A stretch of DNA of 64,000 nt from DATMQA01 sp035566895 (GTDB taxonomy: Bacteria > Verrucomicrobiota > Verrucomicrobiia > Limisphaerales > UBA8199), in the NCBI GenBank assembly GCA_035566895.1, contig DATMQA010000117.1, positions 1-64,000 of the forward strand. Reading direction: 5' to 3'. A program made the translations under genes and the position numbers. The notes under the pieces were generated by a model. It saw only the letters and a program-made list of their open reading frames with translations. It had not been told where the DNA came from and did no database searches. Shown one piece after another: positions 26,505 through 35,586 of this stretch (positions are counted from its first letter, which is position 1; every line of letters begins with the position of its first letter).

Positions 26505-26780
26505 ATGGGAGATGGAAGCTGGGAAAGGGATGTTTTTGCCCGAAGATGAGGGAGATGCACGCAGGTTCCAGGCTCTAAGTGATGAAGCTCTCGCTGGCGC
26601 TCGAACAAGCGTCCAATAGGCAGGTTGAGTCCGTTTGTGGCAAATTTGATGAACGCCCCGGCCCACTGAGGTGGGTTTGATTTGCAGATTACAAAAAAAG
26701 CTTATCGGCTATCTCCGCCTAACTCCATAGTCGTTCGATCCTTGCCAATGCCCCGCCCGACGCGCTACAACATTCGAGCG

Positions 26781-27275
26781 ATGTCCACCGTTGCCGAGCA
26801 ATTGCGCCAGGCCCGTGAGGCCAGGCACCTCAGTGTCCAGGAAGTGGCCGAGATTATCAAAATCCGCGGCGATCATGTCCGCGCCCTGGAGGAAGGCAAT
26901 TTCGATGTCTTCTCAGCCCCCGTTTACATCCGCGGTTTCGTGCGCACCTACTCGACTTTGCTCAAAATGGAGGTGCCCCAGGTGATGGCAGCCCTGGATG
27001 CCGAGTTGGGCCAAACCAAGAAATTCGCCGAACCGCCGCCGCTCTCGGACCATCCCCGCGGCGTGCTGGATTTCATCATGCTCCAGCTCTCGCGAGTGGA
27101 TTGGCGGCGGTGGGTCCTGGGCCTGGCCGCCGTAGTCATCCTGCTGATAATCGTGCTGGTCTATGCGGCCTGGTCCCATCATCGCGCCGCGGACCCCCTC
27201 AAGGGCCTCAAGCCGGCGGTTTACCAGCCCGCGCAGCGTTCCTCAGGAGAGACTCTCCCGCTGCCAAAGAAATGA
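26781..27275 (+). CDS. RodZ-like helix-turn-helix membrane protein
   Basis: 164 aa. Residues 1-75 form an XRE/HTH_25 domain (VAEQLRQAREARHLSVQEVA, IIKIRGDHVRALEEGNFD, PVYIRGFVRTYSTLL), the N-terminal signature of RodZ, which ties MreB to the membrane for rod-shape growth. One membrane helix (WVLGLAAVVILLIIVLVYAAW) follows near residues 112-132, with a short outer tail of about 30 residues instead of the usual larger periplasmic domain. The start at 26781 (MSTVAEQL) fits the family; the longer frame adds 33 unlikely residues. No mreB is nearby. Confidence 0.8.
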   Translation: MSTVAEQLRQAREARHLSVQEVAEIIKIRGDHVRALEEGNFDVFSAPVYIRGFVRTYSTLLKMEVPQVMAALDAELGQTKKFAEPPPLSDHPRGVLDFIMLQLSRVDWRRWVLGLAAVVILLIIVLVYAAWSHHRAADPLKGLKPAVYQPAQRSSGETLPLPKK

Positions 27276-27282
27276 AGAAATG

Positions 27283-27320
27283 AATCGTAATCGTAATCTC
27301 TAAAAGGATTACGACGATTA
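27283..27320. repeat. Solo inverted repeat of the AATCGTAATC word
   Basis: AATCGTAATCGTAATC (27283-27298) faces GATTACGACGATTA (27307-27320) across 8 bases. This is the same word as the arrays around the four-helix-bundle gene at 37-38 kb, here with nothing inside. It lies between the converging RodZ-like and pgpA genes, so it could also act as a weak two-way terminator, although no T-run follows. Confidence 0.75.
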
Positions 27321-27342
27321 GGTTGGTCCCCCGTTGGCGAGG

Positions 27343-27969
27343 CTATCTCCCGACCAGCATCCTCCCTGCATACAGCACCAGTACCACCGCATTGACGTAA
27401 CCCGCGGCCAGCACGTCGTCGATGGTAATGCCCCAGCCGCCGGGTAAATGCTGGCTTTGGCGCGCCGGCCAGGGCTTAAGAATGTCGAAAAACCGAAACG
27501 CCGCCACAACTCCCAGGGTGAACGGCCATTTCTCACCGGAAAAGAAACCCTCGACGCCCGGCTCCGAACCCGTCTGCCACAGCACAATCCCGACCCAGCT
27601 AAAAAAACAAAGCGGCACCGCCGCGATCTCATCCAGCACGACCGAGCCGGGGTCCTTCCGGCCAATCATTTTCTCGGCCACGTCGCATAGCCAAACCGAC
27701 AGCGCCAGTCCGGCCAGTGTGCCGCCGATCAGGACCCAGAGCTTTCGGCTGGCCACCAGCAGGCCGAACCACACCACGCCCACCACCGAGCCGAAGGTGC
27801 CAGGGGCGAATGGAATTCGTCCGACCCCAAACCCCTGGGCAATCCAGAGCAAGAACTCCCGCGAGGTTGGCGCTGCCGGCTGGGCCGGGGGGTTCAGGAA
27901 GGCTTTGCTCAAGAGGATTAGCGCGAGCGCCACGATTAGAATGATTTCTCCCGCACCCATATCCCTCAC
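27343..27969 (-). CDS. pgpA: Phosphatidylglycerophosphatase A
   Basis: 208 aa inner-membrane phosphatase that dephosphorylates phosphatidylglycerol phosphate, the step after PgsA. Family motifs are clear: GFGVGRIPFAPGTFGSVVG, RKDPGSVVLDEIAA, FRFFDILKPWP and LPGGWGITIDDVLAA, with three to four hydrophobic helices. A ~40-residue N-terminal hydrophobic extension precedes the usual start. Its start overlaps the pgsA stop by 4 bp, so the two are coupled. Confidence 0.93.
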   Translation of the reverse strand: MRDMGAGEIILIVALALILLSKAFLNPPAQPAAPTSREFLLWIAQGFGVGRIPFAPGTFGSVVGVVWFGLLVASRKLWVLIGGTLAGLALSVWLCDVAEKMIGRKDPGSVVLDEIAAVPLCFFSWVGIVLWQTGSEPGVEGFFSGEKWPFTLGVVAAFRFFDILKPWPARQSQHLPGGWGITIDDVLAAGYVNAVVLVLYAGRMLVGR

Positions 27970-28559
27970 ATATCATCCAAATACAGCGCGCGATTTTTCC
28001 ACAGGTAAAGCCAGCCGGATACAAAAGTCAACACCACCGCCACCCAAAGAGAGATAGGGGTGAACCAGTTGACCCAAGGCTTGCCCCAGACGCTAAACCC
28101 AAATACCGCGCGTCCGAACCCGCCCCACTCCCCGGTCGAGGCGTGTTGAACCAAAATTGAGATAATCGCCACGATCTGCGAAATCGTCTTATGTTTGCCG
28201 TAACCTTCCGCCGCCAGCACCACATTCTTCGAGGCCGCCAGCAGGCGCAACCCGGTAATCGCCAACTCCCGCGCCACTACGATCACCACCATCCACGCCG
28301 GCATCCACCCCAGACCCACAAACGCGATGAACGCCGAGCAGACCATGATCTTGTCTGCCAACGGGTCCATCAGGATGCCGAAATTCGTGATGAGGTTGCG
28401 ACGGCGGGCAATCTGGCCGTCGAGGAAATCGCTTACGCCGCCCGCAATGAAAAGCACCAGGGCAATCGTCTGGTGGAATGGCCCCTGCGAAAACATCACC
28501 GCCAGGAACGCCACGGTCAGCAGAAAGCGCGCGAAGGTCAGCTTGTTGGGGAGATTCAT
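27966..28559 (-). CDS. pgsA: CDP-diacylglycerol-glycerol-3-phosphate 3-phosphatidyltransferase
   Basis: 197 aa integral membrane enzyme making phosphatidylglycerol phosphate from CDP-diacylglycerol and glycerol 3-phosphate. The CDP-alcohol phosphotransferase signature is complete: DFLDGQIARRRNLITNFG followed by ILMDPLADK. It begins MNLPNKLTFARF, typical of PgsA. It is upstream of and overlaps pgpA, giving two consecutive steps of phospholipid synthesis in one operon. Confidence 0.95.
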   Translation of the reverse strand: MNLPNKLTFARFLLTVAFLAVMFSQGPFHQTIALVLFIAGGVSDFLDGQIARRRNLITNFGILMDPLADKIMVCSAFIAFVGLGWMPAWMVVIVVARELAITGLRLLAASKNVVLAAEGYGKHKTISQIVAIISILVQHASTGEWGGFGRAVFGFSVWGKPWVNWFTPISLWVAVVLTFVSGWLYLWKNRALYLDDM

Positions 28560-28707
28560 TTCATTTCCAGGGCGCTCGCATGTTCATTCGCGTTTTTCCT
28601 CTTGTACCTTGCGTGCTGCCGCTTGCCAACCCGCAACTTTCAACTTATCGTTCGCACCCGAATGAGGCCCGGCTCCTGGCACGAACAAGGACCGGCCATT
28701 TAGCGCT

Positions 28708-29955
28708 ATGTCCGAATCCTACATCCAGAACCTGTTTGCCGAACGCATCGGCGGCCGGCAGTATGGCAAAAGCCAGGCGATTTATAAGTTCGAAAAAATC
28801 AAGCGCGCCAAACGAGCCGCCATGGCGGCCCATCCCGGTGCGGAAATCCTCGACCTGGGCGTGGGCGAACCCGACGAAATGGCCTTCCCGGAAGTCGTTG
28901 GCAAGCTTTGCGAGGAAGCGCGCAAGCCGGAGAACCGCGGCTATGCCGATAACGGTGACGCGGCCCTCAAACAGGCGGCGGCCCGGTACCTGGAACGCGT
29001 GTGCGGGGTAACCGGGATTAATCCTGAGACCGAAGTGCTCCATTCCATTGGCAGCAAGGCCGCCCTCTCCATTCTGCCGGCGGCGCTCATTAATCCCGGC
29101 GATTATGTGCTAATGACCACCCCGGGTTACCCGGTCTTCGGTACCCATGCCAAATACTACGGCGGCCTGGTCCACAACCTGCCGTTAACCGAGCAAAACC
29201 GCTTTCTGCCTGACCTCGACTCGGTCCCGACAGAGACAATGAGCAAAGCCAAAGTGCTGGTGCTGAATTATCCGAACAACCCGACCGGCGCGAGCGCCAC
29301 ACCCGAGTTTTTCGCTAAAGCGGTCACCTTTGCAAAAAAACACAACCTTGTGGTGCTCCACGATGCCGCTTATGCCGCGCTGGTCTTCGAGGGCAAACCG
29401 CTGAGCTTCCTGGCAATCCCCGGGGCCAAGGAAGTCGGACTCGAACTGCACTCGGCCAGTAAAACCTTCAACATGACGGGCTGGCGCTGCGGATTTGTCG
29501 CCGGCAACGAATTGCTCGTCAAGGCCTACGGCGACGTCAAGGACAACAGCGATTCCGGCCAATTCCTGGCCATCCAACATGCCGCCGCACACGGCTTCGA
29601 CCATCCGGAGATCACTGAAACCATCGCCGCCAAATATTCCCGCCGGATGGATGCGCTCGTGACCGTGTTGGCGCAGGCTGGCTTCAAGGCGCGCAAACCG
29701 AACGGCTCATTTTTCCTCTATGTCAGAGCGCCTCGAGCCGCGACCAACCCGGACGGCAAACGCACCGAGTTCTACACCGCGGAGGAGGTTTCGCAGTGGC
29801 TCATCACCGAGAAACTCATCTCGACCGTCCCCTGGGATGATGCCGGGCCGTATTTACGTTTCAGTGTGACTTTTGTCGCGAAGGACCAGGCGGATGAGAG
29901 GCGGATTATGGACGAGATTGGGCGTCGCCTGGGGGAAGTGCGGTTTGAGTTTTGA
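28708..29955 (+). CDS. dapL: LL-diaminopimelate aminotransferase
   Basis: 415 aa PLP enzyme (fold type I) converting tetrahydrodipicolinate to LL-diaminopimelate in one step of lysine and peptidoglycan synthesis. The PLP lysine is Lys252 in HSASKTFNMTGWRCGF; the cofactor pocket includes YPNNPTGA and HDAAYAAL. The N-terminus IQNLFAERIGGRQYGK and the GYADNGDAALK segment suit DapL, the variant known in Chlamydiae/Verrucomicrobia and plants. It is divergent from pgsA; an M48 protease gene follows after 12 bp. Confidence 0.9.
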   Translation: MSESYIQNLFAERIGGRQYGKSQAIYKFEKIKRAKRAAMAAHPGAEILDLGVGEPDEMAFPEVVGKLCEEARKPENRGYADNGDAALKQAAARYLERVCGVTGINPETEVLHSIGSKAALSILPAALINPGDYVLMTTPGYPVFGTHAKYYGGLVHNLPLTEQNRFLPDLDSVPTETMSKAKVLVLNYPNNPTGASATPEFFAKAVTFAKKHNLVVLHDAAYAALVFEGKPLSFLAIPGAKEVGLELHSASKTFNMTGWRCGFVAGNELLVKAYGDVKDNSDSGQFLAIQHAAAHGFDHPEITETIAAKYSRRMDALVTVLAQAGFKARKPNGSFFLYVRAPRAATNPDGKRTEFYTAEEVSQWLITEKLISTVPWDDAGPYLRFSVTFVAKDQADERRIMDEIGRRLGEVRFEF

Positions 29956-29967
29956 AGGTGGAAGGTG

Positions 29968-31269
29968 ATGAGCTTATTTGTTCAGATTGTTCTGGCGCTT
30001 TTCATTGCCAAGTGGGCCGTGGAGCTTTGGCTTGAGCGGTTGAACCGGCGCAATGTGTTGGCCCATGCACAGGCGCTTCCGGAGGCCTTCCGCAGCATCG
30101 TCGATGAACCCACGTACGCCAAATCGGTCCGATACACGCTGGCTAAGGGGTGCCTGCAGCAATTCGAACTGACTTACGATACGGCCGTGTTGCTGGTCGT
30201 ACTTTTCAGTGGAGTGTTACCCTGGTCATTTCATCTGTTTGCCCAAAGGTTGGGCCAGTCCGCGTGGGCTATGGCCGGGTTTCTTTTAGCTATCGGGGTC
30301 GCCCTGGCACTGATAAGCCTGCCGCTGGAGTGGTATGCCCAATTCCGTCTGGAGGAACGCTTCGACTTCAATACAACCACCCAAAAACTCTGGTGGAGCG
30401 ACCGGCTTAAAGGCCTGCTGCTGGCGTTGGTTTTAGGTTATCCCCTGTTGGCGCTGGTATTGAAACTGGTCGAGTGGACCGGGCATTGGTGGTGGCTATG
30501 GGCCTGGGGCGTGCTGCTGGCCTTTCAACTGATCATGGCCGTACTCGCGCCGGTGCTTATCCTGCCGCTCTTCAACAAGTTCACTCCTCTGCCCGAAGGC
30601 GGCTTGCGCCACCGCCTGCTGAGTCTGGCTGAGCGCACCGACTTTCGCGCGCGCAGCATCCAGGTGATGGATGGCAGCAAACGCTCGCGCCATTCCAACG
30701 CCTTCTTCACCGGGTTCGGCGGCTTTCGCAAAATCGTCCTGTTCGACACGCTCATTCAGCAGTTGGCCGAGCCGGAACTTGAAGCGGTGCTGGCGCATGA
30801 AATCGGCCACTTCAAAAAGAAACACATTCCCAAAATGCTCGCCGCTTCCACGCTGGCTTCGCTGGCGGGATTCTACCTTCTGTCGTTATTGGCAGGGCAA
30901 CCCTGGTTCTATCGGAGTTTCGGCTTCGAGCCAGGCATCATCGTGCCGGCCCTGTTGCTTTTCGGACTGCTGTCGGGCGTGGCGACCTTTTGGTTTTCTC
31001 CGCTGGCCCACTGGTGGTCGCGGCGTTACGAATACCAGGCCGATGCGTTCGCCGCCGGGGTCATGAAGGAAACGCGCTCCCTCATCGGGGCCTTGCGCAA
31101 ACTTAATGAAAAGAACCTCAGCAACCTCACCCCACACCCGCTCTACAGCGGTTTCTACTATTCGCATCCAACCCTGCTCGAGCGCGAGGAAGCACTGGGC
31201 GCAGGCGGGCGTTTCGAAGGGCAGGGTATGGGAGAGGCTTTGACATCGGCTGGATTTCGTCCAGATTGA
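29968..31269 (+). CDS. M48 family (Ste24-like) membrane zinc protease
   Basis: 433 aa polytopic protease with the zinc motif HEIGH (LAHEIGHFKKKH, His277) and the third ligand region YEYQADAFAAGV. Helices surround the active site, as in CAAX prenyl protease 1 (Ste24) and HtpX relatives. The NALDR-like segment RSRHSNAFFTGFGGFRKIVL and FDTLIQQL fit the family. Bacterial members probably act in membrane-protein quality control; the substrate is unknown. The ATG at 29968 or the adjoining GTG at 29965 may start it. It follows dapL by 12 bp. Confidence 0.92.
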   Translation: MSLFVQIVLALFIAKWAVELWLERLNRRNVLAHAQALPEAFRSIVDEPTYAKSVRYTLAKGCLQQFELTYDTAVLLVVLFSGVLPWSFHLFAQRLGQSAWAMAGFLLAIGVALALISLPLEWYAQFRLEERFDFNTTTQKLWWSDRLKGLLLALVLGYPLLALVLKLVEWTGHWWWLWAWGVLLAFQLIMAVLAPVLILPLFNKFTPLPEGGLRHRLLSLAERTDFRARSIQVMDGSKRSRHSNAFFTGFGGFRKIVLFDTLIQQLAEPELEAVLAHEIGHFKKKHIPKMLAASTLASLAGFYLLSLLAGQPWFYRSFGFEPGIIVPALLLFGLLSGVATFWFSPLAHWWSRRYEYQADAFAAGVMKETRSLIGALRKLNEKNLSNLTPHPLYSGFYYSHPTLLEREEALGAGGRFEGQGMGEALTSAGFRPD

Positions 31270-31310
31270 GTGCGGGGCGAGAGCAGCGGGCCGGATGATT
31301 AGCGCTGGAT

Positions 31311-31871
31311 ATGGCGGAGACCGACAAATTTCTGAAAGGCCAACTCTTGCTGGATAGCGGCCAGCTCCGTGGTTCGTTCTTCCAGCGCACCGTCGTGCTC
31401 ATTTGCCAGCACGACGGCGAAGGCGCGTTCGGCCTCGTGCTCAATCGGGCCACCGGCAACCACGCCGGCGAGACCATCGTTGCCGATCTCCCTGAAACCC
31501 TTAAGGCCTGCCCGCTCTTTCTGGGCGGACCGGTTCAACCGTCCGCCTTGAGTTTCCTGCACACCGACGCCTTCGTTCCGGACGCCAATGTCCTGCCGAA
31601 TCTCAGCCTGGGCCATTCTCTGGACACCTTGATCGAAATCGGTGAATCGTTCTCGCCGACACGAAAAATCAAAATGTTCGCCGGTTACGCCGGCTGGAGT
31701 CCCGGCCAACTCGAGGATGAGATGAAACGAAAAGCCTGGCTCACCCATCCGGCCTCCCTCGAACTGGTGTTTGACACCAGCCCCGAGCAGCTTTGGCAAA
31801 AAATTCTCCGCGAAAAAGGCTGGCAGTACCGCCTGCTCGCCCAGATGCCGGAGGACCCCTCGCTTAACTAA
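31311..31871 (+). CDS. YqgE/AlgH family protein (UPF0301)
   Basis: 186 aa cytoplasmic protein. It starts with the family hallmark FLKGQLLLDSGQLRGSFFQR, followed by TVVLICQHDGEGAFGLVLNR, LFLGGPVQPSAL, KMFAGYAGWSPGQLEDEM and a WxxxxAxxxLVFDT end. The fold is known; the biochemical role is not settled. It is 41 bp after the M48 gene in the same direction and may be co-transcribed. Confidence 0.93.
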   Translation: MAETDKFLKGQLLLDSGQLRGSFFQRTVVLICQHDGEGAFGLVLNRATGNHAGETIVADLPETLKACPLFLGGPVQPSALSFLHTDAFVPDANVLPNLSLGHSLDTLIEIGESFSPTRKIKMFAGYAGWSPGQLEDEMKRKAWLTHPASLELVFDTSPEQLWQKILREKGWQYRLLAQMPEDPSLN

Positions 31872-32236
31872 TTCCCGCGTGCAGTCGGGCCTGTAGCCTG
31901 GCAACGGAGGACGCACTCGCGCTCGTGTTCAAGCTGTCAGCAAGGCAAGGAAGGTGGGGGTAGTATTCGCGGGTTACAACATTTCTCGAAATTGTATAGC
32001 GAATAAGCTTGACCTTTTGCACGAGTCGTGGTCTAATTCCTATCAACTATAGGGAGTCATTTGATCGCGTGGCAGCAGAGGGCTCGAGCTCGACTGGGGA
32101 CCGTAACCGCGGATTCAAGGTGGCGGTGGCTTCAGGGTCAAGATAACTGCCAAGCCGAGGAGGCCGAAGGTAACTTTTGCGTCACATCCAGCCATCTTAA
32201 TCCCAGGTGCGTTTTTCCTTCCCCTGACAACCGGCC
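31872..32236. other. 365-bp interval with no recognised feature
   Basis: Between the YqgE/AlgH gene and the small zinc-ribbon protein. I find no ORF with coding character, no strong palindrome and no tandem repeat; it presumably carries the promoter of the next genes. Confidence 0.6.
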
Positions 32237-32509
32237 ATGAAACCTCGCATCTGCATCTGTTGTGGCGAAACGATGTCCGAAAGGGGCAACGCCCTTTCCC
32301 GCAACCCCAACGTCTGCGCCTCGTGTTCGAGCCTCGCTGACGGGATGGACGATCCTGTCCCGGAGCCGATTGCCCCGGAGGTCCTGCCCAAGGCCACGGG
32401 CGCCTCCGACCCCGAACCTCCCCATACCGACGAAGTCATCGTGGAATGGACCGCTGAAAAACCCCGGAAAGAACCCCTCCCTGAAAAAGCCGGCGCCGAC
32501 CCAAGGTAG
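32237..32509 (+). CDS. Small zinc-ribbon-like hypothetical protein
   Basis: 90 aa. The first 30 residues contain two Cys pairs (CICCGETM and CASCSSL), a likely one-zinc ribbon. The remainder is acidic, Pro-rich and probably unstructured (EPIAPEVLPKATGASDPEPP). No family is recognised. It lies ~130 bp upstream of the NtrC-like regulator in the same direction. The ATG at 32237 is the only plausible start. Confidence 0.6.
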   Translation: MKPRICICCGETMSERGNALSRNPNVCASCSSLADGMDDPVPEPIAPEVLPKATGASDPEPPHTDEVIVEWTAEKPRKEPLPEKAGADPR

Positions 32510-32640
32510 CCCTCGGAAGCCCTCAGTGGGACCGCTATGTTCGAGGGATGCCGGGGTCCAGGAAAACCCAAATCCGAAGCAGTGACACCCTTTTTCCTCC
32601 CGCTTTCCACCTCAGCCTGCTACCGTTCTCACCAGAGCAC

Positions 32641-34011
32641 ATGTCGTCCGAGCCCCGCAACCACGCCGCCACCGCGCCGCGCATCCTGATCGTCGATGAC
32701 GACCCGGGCCAGCGCAGTTTGCTGGACTCCTTTTTGCGCAGCCAGGGCTTCGACACTCTGCCGGTCACGTCCGGCGAACAGGCGCTTGAAACCCTGCGCA
32801 GCCGGAACTTCAGCCTCATGATCTCCGACGTCCGCATGCCAGGGCTTTCGGGCCTGGAAACCCTCCGGCGTGCCCGCAAAGAGCATCCTATCCTGCCCAT
32901 CCTGCTGGTCACCGCTTATGCCGATATCCGTGAGGCCGTTGGCGCCATGCGCGATGGGGCGCTAAATTACCTGGCCAAACCCATCGACCTGGATGAACTC
33001 CTGGTCACGGTCCGCCAGGCCACCGGGTTGACCAAGGCGGTCCCCATTAAATTCAGCGCAGACAAGCAACTGCCCGGACATATCATTGCCAAAAGCCCGC
33101 TGATGCAGGCGGTCTTCCACGACGCCTCACTGATCGCCCTCTCCGAAAGCCGCATCCTTATCACCGGTGAAAGTGGAGTGGGCAAAGAAGTTCTGGCCGA
33201 TGTGATTCATGGCTGGAGCGCTCGTGCCGCAGGGCCGCTGGTCAAAGTCAATTGCGCGGCGATTCCGGAAACCCTATTGGAGAGCGAGCTCTTCGGCCAC
33301 GAGAAAGGCGCGTTCACCGGCGCCACCGCTCAACGCATTGGCCGCTTCGAGCTGGCCAATGGCGGCACGATATTCCTCGATGAAGTCGCCGATATGTCCC
33401 CACCGCTCCAGGCCAAATTGCTACGGGTTACCCAGGACGGACTTTTCACGAGGGTTGGCTCCAACAAAGAACTGCAGACTAACGCCCGCATCCTCGCGGC
33501 GACGAATCGCAATCTCGAGGAAGAAGTCAAGACCGGCCGTTTCCGTGAGGATCTCTTCTACCGGCTCAACGTCGTGGAGCTGGATATCCCGCCGCTGCGC
33601 GAGCGCCCTGAGGACATCCTGCCCCTGGCCGACGCCTTCATCACCGAATTTGCCAGGGGCAAAGCCCGCTTTTCTTCGGCCGTCACGGATTGCCTCACCC
33701 GCTATTCCTGGCCCGGCAATGTGCGCGAACTGCGCAACGCGATGGAACGCGCCGCACTGCTCTCACGCGGGGAACTTATCCTGCCGGAACACCTGCCGGC
33801 CCGCGTCCGCGGCACCACTGGCTCGCCGGTCCCACCCCCTGCCGCCGACCCTCAACGCCTCGGTGAAATCGAACGCCAGGCTATCGTCCAGGCTCTGCGT
33901 AAACACGGCTTCAACCGGACCGAAACTGCCAAGGCCCTCGGCATCAGCCGCCGTGCATTGATCTACAAACTCCAGCGCTTCCGCGAGTTGGGCTTCCAGG
34001 TCGATGCCTAG
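32641..34011 (+). CDS. Sigma-54-dependent response regulator (NtrC family)
   Basis: 456 aa in three parts. The receiver is at residues 14-130 (acidic DDD at 19-21, phospho-Asp63 in MISDVRMPG, Lys in YLAKPIDLDEL). The AAA+ domain has Walker A GESGVGKE, the sigma-54 contact loop GAFTGA and LANGGTIFLDEVADMSPPLQ. A Fis-type helix-turn-helix closes it (GFNRTETAKALGISRRALIY). It activates sigma-54 promoters on phosphorylation; its kinase is not in the window. The ATG at 32641 is chosen because it starts the receiver cleanly. Confidence 0.94.
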   Translation: MSSEPRNHAATAPRILIVDDDPGQRSLLDSFLRSQGFDTLPVTSGEQALETLRSRNFSLMISDVRMPGLSGLETLRRARKEHPILPILLVTAYADIREAVGAMRDGALNYLAKPIDLDELLVTVRQATGLTKAVPIKFSADKQLPGHIIAKSPLMQAVFHDASLIALSESRILITGESGVGKEVLADVIHGWSARAAGPLVKVNCAAIPETLLESELFGHEKGAFTGATAQRIGRFELANGGTIFLDEVADMSPPLQAKLLRVTQDGLFTRVGSNKELQTNARILAATNRNLEEEVKTGRFREDLFYRLNVVELDIPPLRERPEDILPLADAFITEFARGKARFSSAVTDCLTRYSWPGNVRELRNAMERAALLSRGELILPEHLPARVRGTTGSPVPPPAADPQRLGEIERQAIVQALRKHGFNRTETAKALGISRRALIYKLQRFRELGFQVDA

Positions 34012-34068
34012 CGAAGCGGCTTCCACAGAGGACAGACGCGCCCTGCCTCTTCTCGGTTGAAACGCTCC

Positions 34069-35235
34069 CTACCTTGCTTTGACGCCGAAGAATAAAATGA
34101 CCAAATCAATCACAAACAGCAGCACAATCGTCACCTCCAAAATCAGCATCCACCGATTCGTCTGGTCGTGGTTCAAAAGCTGGTAAAGATCATCCAGCGT
34201 TTGAAGCTTCTTATCAATCGTCCGGTGCCAGTCCGCCAGGTGGAATCGAGCGGAGATATTCTCGTAAATTCGCGCCAGGTGCCAATCTCCGAAAAACTTG
34301 GTGATATTCGATAATTCATCGCTGAACCGCGCGAGGTCGATACGGATCTCGCGCAACTCGCGCAGGATACTGGCCCGTCCGCGCAGCGAGCGGCGGGTCA
34401 AATCCCGGTAGGCTCGCTCCAGCGAATCGTCCAGAATCCGGTCGTACGCCTCCAGCTCGGCTAACTGGAGATTCGCCAATTCCATCACATAAAGTGTCTC
34501 GTCGAAATTCTGTGGCTCATCGATTATCAGGGCCGCATCCCAATCGATCACCACCAGGTCGTGTTCGTAATAACTCAGGAACCGCCCGGTCGATTCATCC
34601 GCCTCCTGCTTCGAGAGATGGTCGCTATCCGGCTCTTGCGTCAGGAGCGAGGCGACCGCGCGGCGATGCGCCTTGAGCCAATGCTCGGCCCGTATCGGCG
34701 CACCATCTTCCCCCACCAGCGGCGATTGGATGCAGAACACCGTATAGGCCTCTTCCTCTGCCAGGCTCTGCACCGGCCGGATGTAATACGGCGCCAGTTC
34801 CTGCCGTACTTGTTCGGCCAGCCGCCGCACTTCCTCGTTGAGCGAGCCGTTGCTGAACTGTAAATCGTGATAGGCGACCAGGTCCTCGACCCGCTGCACA
34901 TCAAACGGCACACGTACCGTGATACTGATGGCGCCGACCGGCAGCAATTTGATCACCCGCTCGACCCGCACCGGCCCATGCGGCCCCAGGCGTTCGAGCG
35001 GCGGCAGCCGCACCATTTGCGGCCGATAAAAGAACAAATGCCGCGGACTCCGTTTGCTGGCATCCACCACGAACTGCGCCACCGGCTGTCCCAGCAACTC
35101 GCGCACCGGCTGCCGCGCCATCTCGTATGCCACATCAAACGCATACACATACACCACCTCGCCCGTGTAACGCTCGATTTTGGGCAAAGCGATTTTGCGT
35201 TCTAAAGGTTGCGGTTGATTGATGGCCACCATCAT
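34069..35235 (-). CDS. RMND1/DUF155-like membrane-anchored protein
   Basis: 388 aa. The soluble body includes VIDWDAALIIDEPQNFDETL and a long alpha-helical section (ELREIRIDLARFSDELSNIT, FHLADWHRTIDKKLQTLDDL), ending in one membrane helix (LEVTIVLLFVIDLVILFFGV). The helical domain followed by a C-terminal anchor resembles the DUF155/Rmd1 family (moderate confidence), known in mitochondria and bacteria without an enzyme function. It converges on the NtrC-type regulator. Confidence 0.6.
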   Translation of the reverse strand: MMVAINQPQPLERKIALPKIERYTGEVVYVYAFDVAYEMARQPVRELLGQPVAQFVVDASKRSPRHLFFYRPQMVRLPPLERLGPHGPVRVERVIKLLPVGAISITVRVPFDVQRVEDLVAYHDLQFSNGSLNEEVRRLAEQVRQELAPYYIRPVQSLAEEEAYTVFCIQSPLVGEDGAPIRAEHWLKAHRRAVASLLTQEPDSDHLSKQEADESTGRFLSYYEHDLVVIDWDAALIIDEPQNFDETLYVMELANLQLAELEAYDRILDDSLERAYRDLTRRSLRGRASILRELREIRIDLARFSDELSNITKFFGDWHLARIYENISARFHLADWHRTIDKKLQTLDDLYQLLNHDQTNRWMLILEVTIVLLFVIDLVILFFGVKAR

Positions 35236-35300
35236 AGGCGCCTTAAACTACGCTATGCCTAAGTGAAAGTCTAAGGCGGCTCGTCAACGTGTAACCCGGT

Positions 35301-35531
35301 TCATGCCGGTTGAGCCGGCGGGGGCTTGACGGGCTCCACCAGCCTTATCTGCTGCGCGTTCAAAACTCTGAAATGCCCGTCCTCGTCGTATAAGGCCACG
35401 GTGTCCTTGGTTGGGCTGACCGCCAGGTAATCCGTGTGTCGGACCGTGTAAGACTGGTTGTCGCCGAGAACGATACGAACCGGTTTGAAAGGGTCTGCGT
35501 GCATCAACTCTCTGATTTCATCGGTTATCAT
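35301..35531 (-). CDS. Small conserved hypothetical protein
   Basis: 76 aa: MITDEIRELMHADPFKPVRI then TVRHTDYLAVSPTKDTV and a Pro-rich tail. From memory this matches a small family common in Planctomycetes and Verrucomicrobia (pattern ELxxLxxxxPFxPxRIxLxDGxxFxVxHPxFLAxSP), probably a single beta barrel-like domain of unknown role. It lies between trpE and the RMND1-like gene on the same strand. Confidence 0.7.
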   Translation of the reverse strand: MITDEIRELMHADPFKPVRIVLGDNQSYTVRHTDYLAVSPTKDTVALYDEDGHFRVLNAQQIRLVEPVKPPPAQPA

Positions 35532-35586
35532 AATTTACGGAACTTAACCGGCAGCCCATTAAAAATCAATCCCTGTCACCCAAAAA

